Below are positions 6,060-12,286 of a stretch of 12,727 bases of DNA, in pieces. This stretch comes from Dokdonella_A sp039926425 (GTDB taxonomy: Bacteria; Pseudomonadota; Gammaproteobacteria; Xanthomonadales; Rhodanobacteraceae). Location of the stretch: assembly GCF_039926425.1 (NCBI RefSeq), contig NZ_JBDSWZ010000270.1, forward strand, positions 1-12,727. The letters run 5' to 3'. Within the stretch, counting starts at the first letter, position 1. The number at the start of each line of letters is the position of its first letter. A program made the translations under genes and the position numbers. Below the pieces are notes generated by a model. The model was not told the DNA's origin. It saw only the letters and a list, made by a program, of their open reading frames with translations, and did not search any database.

Positions 6060-6728
6060 GTGCGCTCGACCGCCAAGGCGCATGCTCCAATGATGAAACA
6101 TGCATCCGCCACGACACGCACGACAGACGCATCGACGGCGACGTACCGCTCGGCCACCCGGCCCCCGGTGCGATTTCGGCCGACGCCGTCGATCACTGCG
6201 CACGCACCGTCCAACCCGGTCACCGTTGTCGCGCGCGACGGGCGCGTCCTCGAGTTGAGAGCCATCTTGCCCGGCGACGCGCCCGCACTGCGCCGTGCGT
6301 TCGACCGCATGACACCCGATCAGATCCGGGCGCGCTTTTTTTACCGCATGAACGAGCTGAGCGAAGAATTGGCGGATCGACTGTGTCACGTCGATCAGAC
6401 GACGACTGCGGCATTCGTCGTGACCGATCCGGGCAATGACGTTCCCGGCGGCGAAATCCGTGGTGAGGCGCGCATGCATGTCGATCCCGTCACGCAGACG
6501 GCCGAGTTCGCGCTGGCGGTCGATCCGGGGTTCGTCGAGCAGGGGATCGGCAGCACGCTGCTCCGACGCCTGCTGGACGAGTGCCGCCGGCGCGGCCTGC
6601 TCGAGTTGTGGGGCGACGTGCTCGTGGACAACCACGCGATGCTCGATCTCGCACGCCATCTCGACCCGCGCAACACCGTCGAGCACGGCACGGAACCAGG
6701 TCTCAATCGGGTTCGTCTGGCCGTCTAG
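6060..6728 (+). CDS. GNAT-family N-acetyltransferase, Pat acetyltransferase-domain-like
   Basis: The protein is up to 222 residues and transfers an acetyl group from acetyl-CoA to an unknown amine or protein lysine. The GNAT domain covers about 53-222. The stretch LRAILPGDAPALRRAFDRM, followed by RFFYRMNELSEELADRLCHVD, resembles the acetyltransferase domain of the protein acetyltransferase Pat. The acetyl-CoA loop is VDPGFVEQGIGSTLLRRLL (about 154-172), with a Q-x-x-G-x-G/A-type core. The first 50 residues are rich in Thr, Ala, Pro and Arg and look disordered, so the start is uncertain. GTG at 6060 is the longest; ATG at 6090 or 6093 (behind a CCAAGG) and GTG at 6168 are alternatives. It has no ADP-forming acyl-CoA synthetase domain as in full-length Pat. 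It is divergent from the minus-strand run and about 100 nt before the sigma factor gene. Confidence 0.8.
   Translation: MRSTAKAHAPMMKHASATTRTTDASTATYRSATRPPVRFRPTPSITAHAPSNPVTVVARDGRVLELRAILPGDAPALRRAFDRMTPDQIRARFFYRMNELSEELADRLCHVDQTTTAAFVVTDPGNDVPGGEIRGEARMHVDPVTQTAEFALAVDPGFVEQGIGSTLLRRLLDECRRRGLLELWGDVLVDNHAMLDLARHLDPRNTVEHGTEPGLNRVRLAV
6692..6717 (+). promoter_or_regulatory. Possible ECF-type promoter (GGAAC-N17-CGTC) before the sigma factor gene
   Basis: GGAAC at 6692-6696 and CGTC at 6714-6717 are separated by 17 nt. This is the general layout of promoters read by ECF sigma factors, which often transcribe their own gene. It falls in the last codons of the acetyltransferase gene, about 115 nt before the sigma ATG. 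This is motif matching by eye only and may be chance; a second promoter candidate lies right at the start codon. Confidence 0.22.
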
Positions 6729-6796
6729 CCCGTTTCGACCCGGACGCCGAACCCCGTCCCGCGCGATCGCGCGTTGTATCGTGTCCACCCCGGGCA

Positions 6797-6825
6797 GTGA
6801 CGTTGGCGGCAGCTTGCCTTAACCT
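6797..6825 (+). promoter_or_regulatory. Candidate leaderless promoter of the sigma factor gene
   Basis: GTGACG (6797-6802, four of six matches to TTGACA) and TAACCT (6820-6825) are 17 nt apart. TAACCT ends 6 nt before the ATG at 6832, so transcription would begin at or next to the start codon. No Shine-Dalgarno sequence precedes this ATG. The same arrangement is seen before the YigZ and ABC exporter genes. Confidence 0.45.
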
Positions 6826-6831
6826 CGCCGC

Positions 6832-7383
6832 ATGGGGGCCGACAAAACCGATGAGGATCTGATGCTCGCATACGCCGGGGGCGACCTGCTCGCCTTCGAG
6901 ATGCTCTATCGGCGCCATCGCAGCACGCTGTACCGCTTTCTTTTTCGCAGCCTGCGCCACCGCGCCGATGCCGACGAGCTGTTCCAGGAAACCTGGAGCC
7001 GGCTCATCGCCGCGCGGGAACGCTACCGTGCTGACGCGAAGTTCACCACGTGGCTGCTGCAGATCGCCCACAATCTCGTCGTTGACCGCTTCCGACGGCA
7101 GCGCCCCCAAGCCTCACCGGAGGAAACCGACGCGATCCTGCGCACGCTCGATGCGCCCGAGTCGGAGCAGCCGGACCGCGCCCTCAGCGAGTTCGAACAG
7201 CGTCGGCGACTGCAACTGGCGCTCGAGGAACTGCCCGATGATCAGCGCATCGCGTTCCTGCTGCGCATCGAGGGCGGGCTCGGGCTCGACGAGATCGGCG
7301 AGATCACCGGCGCCGGACGCGAAACCGTGAAATCACGCTTGCGCTACGCGCTGGCGCGCATTCGAGCGAGGTTTGCCACATGA
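6832..7383 (+). CDS. ECF-type RNA polymerase sigma factor
   Basis: This 183-residue group-4 (extracytoplasmic function) sigma factor directs RNA polymerase to a specific promoter set. Region 2 spans about 10-85: LMLAYAGGDLLAFEMLYRR, then DADELFQETWSRLI and FTTWLLQIAHNLVVDRFRR. A linker, about 86-115, carries acidic residues. Region 4 spans about 120-180: LEELPDDQRIAFLLRIEGGL followed by LDEIGEITGAGRETVKSRLRYALARIR, the helix-turn-helix that reads the -35 element. Length and layout are standard. The stop codon overlaps the ATG of the next gene by 4 bp (ATGA), so the next product is probably its membrane-bound inhibitor. The ATG at 6832 has no good ribosome binding site but does have a -10-like hexamer 6 nt upstream. 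Confidence 0.93.
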   Translation: MGADKTDEDLMLAYAGGDLLAFEMLYRRHRSTLYRFLFRSLRHRADADELFQETWSRLIAARERYRADAKFTTWLLQIAHNLVVDRFRRQRPQASPEETDAILRTLDAPESEQPDRALSEFEQRRRLQLALEELPDDQRIAFLLRIEGGLGLDEIGEITGAGRETVKSRLRYALARIRARFAT

Positions 7384-8291
7384 ACCTTCCGCGCGATCCG
7401 TCAGACGATTTCGACCGGTTGATGGGAGACAATGCCGGCGACCTCGGCGCACTCTATCGCCGTCTGCCGCGCGTGGATCCACCAAAGCGACTCGATCGCA
7501 CCGTACTCGGCGAAGCGGCGCGTGCGGTGCGTGGTCGCGCGCCGCGCCGTCATGGGTGGATCGTCGGCGTCGGCTCTGCAGCGGGCGTGGTCCTTGCGGC
7601 CGGCATTGCGTGGCAGATCGGCAACAGCGTTCCACATCAGACCTCGCACGAGGGTTATCGAAGCGCGCCGAGCGTCGTGCCGGTCCAGCCGATCACCGAT
7701 TCGCCGTCGCGCAGACGCGAAACCAGAAAGGACGTCCAGGAGGCGAACCCGAATCGAGCGTCGGATGAAGCGCCGGCAACCCCCGCACAAGCAGCCGCAT
7801 CGCCGCAGTCGGCTCGCAAACCCGAACCGCAAAAATCTGCGCCGTCCGCGCCCAGGACAGGTCCGGCGGCTGCATCGATGAAAGCTGCTGCTCCACCGCC
7901 TGCCGAGATTGCGCCGCCGCCTGCTCCATTTCCTGCCGACGCGGCGAAGAAGGAGCAGGACTCGCTCGACAGCATCCAGACCGGGCCGACTGCGAAACAT
8001 GCCTCCGCAAACGCCGCCGACGGCATGCCATTGCGCGAGCAGGAGATCGGCCAAAGCGGCGTGCTCGACAGGGGCAAAGACGGAACAGCGCGATCCGCTG
8101 GCGCACCCTCGCCTTCCGGCTCGGTCGAATTGCGGCGCGACATGCAACTTTCGCCGGAGGACTGGCTCGCCCATATCCGCGAACTGGCGCGTCAGGGCCG
8201 CAAGCAGCAGGCGCTCGAAAGCCTGCGTTTGTTGCGCCGGATGCATCCGGACGTGAACATTCCGGAGACATTGCGCGCGCTCGAGGAGTAG
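7380..8291 (+). CDS. Putative membrane anti-sigma factor, Pro/Ala-rich
   Basis: I do not recognise a named family for this 303-residue protein. It has a short cytoplasmic part (1-57) containing the helix-like stretch PPKRLDRTVLGEAARAV, one membrane segment (about 59-80) and a long Pro/Ala/Ser-rich, probably disordered, periplasmic region (about 95-250). It ends in a helical domain (258-303) of the form WLAHIRELARQG...ALESLRLLRRMHPD, resembling a single TPR-like repeat. The arginine-rich stretch before the membrane segment fits an N-in orientation. There is no cysteine anywhere, so it is not a zinc-binding (ZAS) anti-sigma factor. The 4-bp overlap with the sigma gene and the single-span layout make an anti-sigma role likely, with the periplasmic end as sensor. 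That role is inference. Confidence 0.7.
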   Translation: MNLPRDPSDDFDRLMGDNAGDLGALYRRLPRVDPPKRLDRTVLGEAARAVRGRAPRRHGWIVGVGSAAGVVLAAGIAWQIGNSVPHQTSHEGYRSAPSVVPVQPITDSPSRRRETRKDVQEANPNRASDEAPATPAQAAASPQSARKPEPQKSAPSAPRTGPAAASMKAAAPPPAEIAPPPAPFPADAAKKEQDSLDSIQTGPTAKHASANAADGMPLREQEIGQSGVLDRGKDGTARSAGAPSPSGSVELRRDMQLSPEDWLAHIRELARQGRKQQALESLRLLRRMHPDVNIPETLRALEE

Positions 8292-8333
8292 ACGACGTCC
8301 GAACGAATGTTGCGGGGGCGGGACCGGACCCGT

Positions 8334-8347
8334 CGCTTCCAGAAGCG
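8334..8347. other. Small hairpin between the anti-sigma-like gene and yigZ-like gene
   Basis: CGCTTC (8334-8339) and GAAGCG (8342-8347) are perfect inverted repeats, folding as a 5-bp stem with a CCAG loop. The palindrome GCGCCGGCGC follows directly (8345-8354). There is no T-tract, so it is at best a weak terminator or an attenuating structure after the anti-sigma-like gene. Confidence 0.25.
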
Positions 8348-8369
8348 CCGGCGCGTGACGGGAGCCCAC

Positions 8370-8375
8370 TACACT
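8370..8375 (+). promoter_or_regulatory. Candidate leaderless -10 element of the yigZ-like gene
   Basis: TACACT ends 6 nt before the chosen ATG at 8382, which would place the transcription start at the start codon. The only purine-rich stretch upstream (GGGAG, 8359-8363) is too far away to serve as a ribosome binding site. No good -35 was seen at the right spacing, so support is mainly the repeated architecture at neighbouring genes. Confidence 0.35.
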
Positions 8376-8381
8376 GCGTGG

Positions 8382-8975
8382 ATGAGCGACACCTTCACCC
8401 TTCTCGGCAACGCGCGTCTGCAACAGGAGATTCGTAAGAGTCGTTTCCTCGCGCAGGCGATGCCGGTTGCCTCTGCGGAGATCGCCCTCGCGTTCGTTGC
8501 GCAAGTGGGCATGACCGAGGCGACCCATCACTGCTGGGCCTACCGCATCGGTTCGACGTACCGCTTCAGCGATGATGGCGAGCCCGGCGGAAGTGCGGGA
8601 AAGCCGATCCTGATGGCCATCGACGGCCAACAGATGGACCGGGTCGTCGTCGTGGTGAGCCGCTGGTACGGCGGCGTCAAACTCGGAGTCGGCGGACTCG
8701 CACGCGCATACGGCGGCTGCGCCTCCGAATGCCTTCGACAGGCGGAACGCATGTTGCTGGTCGAGCGCATCCACGTGCGGGTGCGTTGCGACTTCTCGAC
8801 GGCGCCGCTGATCTATTCGCGACTCGCCGACTTCACCGCAGTTCGCACAGCCGAACGCTCATCTGCCGACGGCGTGGAAATCGACCTCGACGTACCGGTG
8901 TCGCGCGTCGACGACATCGCCGGCTACGTGCGCGAAGTGACGCGCGGACGCGGAATGGTCGTGGCCACCCCTTGA
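8382..8975 (+). CDS. yigZ: YigZ/IMPACT family protein (UPF0029)
   Basis: This 197-residue protein belongs to the YigZ/IMPACT family. Members have an N-terminal ribosomal protein S5 domain 2-like fold and a C-terminal ferredoxin-like domain; eukaryotic IMPACT regulates translation-linked kinase signalling, and the bacterial role is not settled. The family signature is clear: RFSDDGEPGGSAGKPIL (61-77), followed by VVVVSRWYGGVKLGVGGLARAYGG. The C-terminal domain (about 125-197) is normal. Starting at 8382 gives a family-typical N-terminus (FTLLGNARLQQEIRKSRFLA); a longer frame from 8307 would add 25 basic residues that look like translated intergenic sequence. It stands alone, 90 nt after the anti-sigma-like gene and 53 nt before the ABC exporter. 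There is no functional link to either visible from sequence. Confidence 0.92.
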   Translation: MSDTFTLLGNARLQQEIRKSRFLAQAMPVASAEIALAFVAQVGMTEATHHCWAYRIGSTYRFSDDGEPGGSAGKPILMAIDGQQMDRVVVVVSRWYGGVKLGVGGLARAYGGCASECLRQAERMLLVERIHVRVRCDFSTAPLIYSRLADFTAVRTAERSSADGVEIDLDVPVSRVDDIAGYVREVTRGRGMVVATP

Positions 8976-9016
8976 TCGTTTGCGTGCGGCCCGCACGTGC
9001 AATGGCATTCCACAGT

Positions 9017-9022
9017 TAAAAT
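9017..9022 (+). promoter_or_regulatory. Candidate leaderless -10 element of the ABC exporter gene
   Basis: TAAAAT (five of six matches to TATAAT) ends 6 nt before the ATG at 9029, so a transcript from it would start at about the A of the start codon. There is no Shine-Dalgarno in the preceding 20 nt. A CGTGCG/CGCACG hairpin (8983-8997) covers part of the expected -35 position and could be an operator or a weak terminator of the gene before. Confidence 0.5.
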
Positions 9023-9028
9023 GCGCCG

Positions 9029-10795
9029 ATGACCGACCAGCCCAGTGCCGATTCTCCGCGCAAGATCCGTTCGTTCACCCGACTGCTGCCTTATCTGAAG
9101 CCGTACCGAGGCCTGATCACAGGCTGGCTCGGATTCCTCGCGCTGTCGTCGGCCGCGACGCTGATACTCCCGCAAGCCGTGCGGGTGATGATCGATCATG
9201 GCTTCACCAAGGCGAACGCCTCCGCGATCAATGCGACGTTCCTCGGACTGTTCGCCGTGGCCGGCGTGCTTGCGATCGCCACCGCCGCCCGCTTCTTTTT
9301 CGTCAGCCTGCTCGGCGAGCGGGTCGCCGCGGACCTGCGTCGACGACTCTACGATCACCTGATGACGCTCGACCAGACGTTCTTCGAAAGCACGCGCACC
9401 GGCGAACTGGTCTCACGTCTCGCCGCAGACACCGAACTGGTGCAGACGGTGGTCGGCTCCACCCTGTCGGTCGCGCTGCGCAGCATCGTCACGGTGATTG
9501 GCGGCGCAATCGCGATGATCCTGACGAGTCCGCGCCTTGCCGGATTCACCGTGCTGGTGATCCCGGCGGTGGTACTGCCGATCGTGGTTTTCGGTCGTCG
9601 CGTTGCTCGCCTTTCCCGTGAAAGCCAGGACCGCATCGCCGACGCCTCCGCAACGGCCAGCGAAGCGCTCAGCGCAGTCCATACCGTGCAGGCCTACACG
9701 CGCGAGCCTGAGGAATCGGCGCGCTACGCGACCGCGGTGTCGCGCGCGCTGGACGTTGCGCGCCGGCGCATCATGATGACCGGCACACTGACCGCGCTGG
9801 TGATCGTACTCACGTTCGGCGCGATCACCCTGGTGCTGTGGATGGGTGCGAAAGCGGTCATTGCGGGAACGATGGCCGCCGGCGTGCTCAGCCAGTTCGT
9901 GCTGTATGCCGTTCTCGCAGCGGGATCCGTCGGCGCCCTGACCGAGGTCTGGGGCCAGATCCTGCGCGCCGGCGGAGCGCTTGGACGGATCGGAGACCTG
10001 CTCGACATGCGCGCGGCCATCGTCACCCCGGCATCGCCGCAGTCGCTGGCAACGCCGGTCGGTGGTGCGATCCGCTTCGAGCAGGTGACGTTCCACTATC
10101 CGTCCCGCCCCGATCGCGCGGCACTGCACGATTTTTCGCTGGTGGTGGAACCGGGACAGACCGTTGCGCTGGTCGGTCCGTCCGGCGCGGGAAAGACGAC
10201 GGTGTTCCAGTTGCTGTTGCGGTTCTACGATCCGGCAAGCGGACGGATCACGCTCGATGGCCACGACCTTCGCGCTCTCGCTCTGCCCGATTTGCGCGGC
10301 AGTTTTGCACTGGTGCCGCAGGATCCGGTGTTGTTCGGAGCGAGCGCCGCCGACAACATCGGTTTCGGCCGAACGGGCGCCAGCGCCGACCAGGTCTCCG
10401 CGGCCGCGCGCTCGGCGGAGGCGCACGATTTTCTCGAAGCGCTTCCGGAACGCTACGACACCTACCTCGGCGAACGCGGGGTCCGGTTGTCTGGGGGACA
10501 GCAGCAACGGATCGCGATTGCGCGAGCTCTGCTGCGCGACGCGCCGGTCCTCCTGCTCGACGAAGCAACCTCGAGTCTCGATGCGCAGTCCGAACACCTG
10601 ATCCAGAAGGCCCTTGAAAGCCTCATGCGCAATCGAACGACGCTGGTCATTGCGCATCGCCTCGCCACCGTTCAACGCGCCGACCGCATCGTCGTGATGG
10701 ATGGCGGCCGGATCGTGGCGCAGGGAACCCACGCCGAGCTCGTTCGGGAGGGCGGACTCTACGCCGAGCTTGCACGACTGCAGTTCGCCGCCTGA
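9029..10795 (+). CDS. MsbA-like ABC exporter, half-transporter
   Basis: This 588-residue fused ABC exporter, acting as a homodimer or heterodimer in the inner membrane, would export a lipid, peptide or drug-like substrate. The six-helix membrane domain (about 18-305) begins after a short cytoplasmic N-terminus; the ATPase domain (about 340-585) is complete. Motifs: Walker A GPSGAGKTT (383-391, Lys389), signature LSGGQQQR (487-494), Walker B LLLDE with Asp511 and Glu512, D-loop SSLDAQSE and switch His543 in AHRLAT. Length and order match the bacterial ABCB/MsbA class. No lpxK lies next to it, so it need not be the essential lipid A flippase; many proteobacteria carry additional paralogues of this kind. 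The frame stays open for 57 codons after its TGA. The substrate is unknown. Confidence 0.92.
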   Translation: MTDQPSADSPRKIRSFTRLLPYLKPYRGLITGWLGFLALSSAATLILPQAVRVMIDHGFTKANASAINATFLGLFAVAGVLAIATAARFFFVSLLGERVAADLRRRLYDHLMTLDQTFFESTRTGELVSRLAADTELVQTVVGSTLSVALRSIVTVIGGAIAMILTSPRLAGFTVLVIPAVVLPIVVFGRRVARLSRESQDRIADASATASEALSAVHTVQAYTREPEESARYATAVSRALDVARRRIMMTGTLTALVIVLTFGAITLVLWMGAKAVIAGTMAAGVLSQFVLYAVLAAGSVGALTEVWGQILRAGGALGRIGDLLDMRAAIVTPASPQSLATPVGGAIRFEQVTFHYPSRPDRAALHDFSLVVEPGQTVALVGPSGAGKTTVFQLLLRFYDPASGRITLDGHDLRALALPDLRGSFALVPQDPVLFGASAADNIGFGRTGASADQVSAAARSAEAHDFLEALPERYDTYLGERGVRLSGGQQQRIAIARALLRDAPVLLLDEATSSLDAQSEHLIQKALESLMRNRTTLVIAHRLATVQRADRIVVMDGGRIVAQGTHAELVREGGLYAELARLQFAA

Positions 10796-10969
10796 AGCAG
10801 GCGCAGGACCATCCACGATTCGGATCCGCTGCTGGCGCGAGTGCGATCTGTGGAAGCGTTGCTCCCACAGGACGCCGACGCAGTCGCTGCGCACCATGCG
10901 CTACATGAGGCACTGCACGGCGTCAGTCGGTGCAGTGCTTGCGACCGCGGCGCCATGACCGACGACTGA
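10796..10969 (+). other. Open stretch in frame after the ABC exporter stop, doubtful ORF
   Basis: After the exporter TGA the same frame stays open for 57 codons to another TGA at 10967-10969. The translation contains a plausible amphipathic stretch (DPLLARVRSVEALLPQ, then AVAAHHALHEALHGV) and a C-x-x-C (RCSACDRG). There is no ATG or GTG with a ribosome binding site at its beginning (first in-frame GTG at 10841), and its end overlaps a strong hairpin. Readthrough, a degraded gene end or chance are all possible. Confidence 0.2.
10908..10940. terminator. Strong hairpin between convergent genes, possible bidirectional terminator
   Basis: GCACTGCAC (10910-10918) and GTGCAGTGC (10930-10938) are perfect 9-bp inverted repeats around an 11-nt loop, extendable to 11 pairs with one G-T. 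It lies between the ABC exporter (plus strand) and the phosphorylase gene (minus strand), where a shared terminator is expected. Neither side has a T-tract longer than two, so intrinsic termination is not assured. Confidence 0.45.
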
Positions 10970-10978
10970 GCCTGCGGG

Positions 10979-11728
10979 TCAACCGGTGAGCAATGCGGTG
11001 ACGATCTTCGGTACAGCAGCGGTCGCCGCTTCGAGATTTGCGAAAATCTCCGGCAGGCTGATCTCTGCCTGATCGCCACAACCGGCAGCCCAGTTCGCGA
11101 CCAGTGCAAGGCAAGCGTAGTCCAGTCCGAGTTCTCGCGCGAGGACCGCTTCGGGCATGCCGGTCATGCCGACGAGATCACAGCCATCGCGACGCAGCCG
11201 GGCGATTTCCGCGCGGGTCTCCAGACGAGGACCCTGCGTGGCCCCGTAACAGCCGCCATCGACGACCTGCACACCGGTCCTCCTGGCCGCTGCCAGCAGA
11301 TCCATGCGCAGTCCTTGCGTATATGGCTCGCTGAAATCGATATGCCGCACTTCAGCGCCGGCGACATCGCAATAGCTGGTGAGGCGGTCGCTGGTGTAGT
11401 CGATGATCTGATCAGGCACTGCGAGCACGCGCGGACGCATGTCGGCACGGATGCCACCGACGGCGTTGACGCCGACGACCCGGCGCGCGCCCAGATGCAT
11501 CAGAGCCCACAGGTTGGCGCGGTAGTTCACGCGATGCGGAGGAATCGTGTGGGACTCGCCGTGTCGCGCAAGGAATGCAAGGCGGTGTGCGCCAACCCGT
11601 CCGAACACCAACTCGTCGGACGGCGCACCAAACGGTGTGTCGACCGCCTGCCGCTCGACGTCTTCCAGGCCTGCGAACCGGTACAACCCGGTCCCGCCGA
11701 TCAGTGCGAGATCGATGTCCCGAGTCAT
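10979..11728 (-). CDS. S-methyl-5'-thioinosine phosphorylase (MTAP/PNP family)
   Basis: This 249-residue enzyme splits a methylthio-nucleoside with phosphate to methylthioribose-1-phosphate and a free purine base. Motifs: GGTGLY (11-16), FLARHGESHTIPPHRVNYRAN (52-72), NAVGGI, the TQGPRLETRAEI block (164-175) and GMTGMPEA (187-194). The key position that is Asp in adenine-type MTA phosphorylases (MATDYDCW) appears as Asn212 in LVANWAAG, by hand alignment. Asn is also found in 6-oxopurine PNPs. This points to 5'-methylthioinosine, as shown for P. aeruginosa PA3004, giving hypoxanthine. Its ATG overlaps the hpt stop by 4 bp (ATGA), and hpt makes IMP from hypoxanthine, which supports that reading. 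A conventional MTA phosphorylase (mtnP) is the alternative. Confidence 0.85.
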   Translation of the reverse strand: MTRDIDLALIGGTGLYRFAGLEDVERQAVDTPFGAPSDELVFGRVGAHRLAFLARHGESHTIPPHRVNYRANLWALMHLGARRVVGVNAVGGIRADMRPRVLAVPDQIIDYTSDRLTSYCDVAGAEVRHIDFSEPYTQGLRMDLLAAARRTGVQVVDGGCYGATQGPRLETRAEIARLRRDGCDLVGMTGMPEAVLARELGLDYACLALVANWAAGCGDQAEISLPEIFANLEAATAAVPKIVTALLTG

Positions 11729-12270
11729 GCGTCCACCGCGTAGATCGCCGCGAGGTTGCGACCCTGTTCGTGAAAATCCATGCCGTATCCAAACACGTAG
11801 CGGTCCGGCACCTCGACGCCGACGAAATCAGCGCGCATGTCCGCCACGCCGCGTCCGTGCTGCTTCACGCACAGCACAACGAGCAGCACGCGCGCCGCGC
11901 CTTGCTGCAGGCAGAAATCACGGATCGCGTTCAGCGTATGGCCTTCGTCGAGGATGTCGTCGACCAGAAGTACCGTCTGTCCTGCGAGCGATGTCGACGG
12001 GCGCTTGATCCACTCCAGTTCGCCACCGCGCGTCGTGCCGCGATAACGCGTCGCATGGACGTAGTCGAAGATCAGCGGCGCCTTGATCGACGTCGCGAGC
12101 TGTCCGGCAAAAATCAGTGCGCCCTGCATCACGGTGATGAAGACCGCAGAGCCGCCACCGAGCAACTGGTCGATTTCCCCGCCGATGCGCCGGGTTGCGT
12201 CGCCGAGTGCTGCGTGGTCGTGGATCAGGTCGGCGCGTGCAAGCGCATCGGAGAAACTGGGAGTGGTCAT
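11725..12270 (-). CDS. hpt: Hypoxanthine(-guanine) phosphoribosyltransferase
   Basis: This 181-residue purine salvage enzyme makes IMP (and possibly GMP) from the free base and PRPP in the cytoplasm. The PRPP-binding loop is VLLVDDILDEGHTL (100-113); the conserved C-terminal stretch PDRYVFGYGMDFHEQGRNL (155-173) identifies the HPRT branch. The metal/phosphate loop near TVMQGALIF (46-54) and the flexible loop region (about 73-85) are in place. The ATG at 12270 was chosen because homology starts there; a GAGGA overlapping the nagZ stop lies 13 nt before it. An upstream ATG at 12327 would add 19 polar residues overlapping nagZ. It is the middle gene of a nagZ-hpt-phosphorylase operon: 16 nt after nagZ and overlapping the next gene by 4 bp. 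Confidence 0.92.
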   Translation of the reverse strand: MTTPSFSDALARADLIHDHAALGDATRRIGGEIDQLLGGGSAVFITVMQGALIFAGQLATSIKAPLIFDYVHATRYRGTTRGGELEWIKRPSTSLAGQTVLLVDDILDEGHTLNAIRDFCLQQGAARVLLVVLCVKQHGRGVADMRADFVGVEVPDRYVFGYGMDFHEQGRNLAAIYAVDA

Positions 12271-12286
12271 CGGAATGTCGGTGTCC

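Noticed and set aside
5925..6788. 287-codon minus-strand open frame opposite the acetyltransferase gene
   Set aside because: The plus strand holds a clear GNAT acetyl-CoA motif; the antisense product is Arg-rich and featureless.
7401..8774. 457-codon minus-strand open frame opposite the anti-sigma-like and yigZ-like genes
   Set aside because: It spans two plus-strand genes and the gap between them, with low-complexity Arg/Cys-rich sequence.
8983..8997. CGTGCG/CGCACG hairpin before the ABC exporter as a rho-independent terminator of the yigZ-like gene
   Set aside because: There is no T-tract after it, so I mention it only as a possible structure in the promoter region.
9413..10897. 494-codon minus-strand open frame opposite the ABC exporter
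   Set aside because: It covers the exporter's Walker A, signature and Walker B codons in antisense; no motif of its own.
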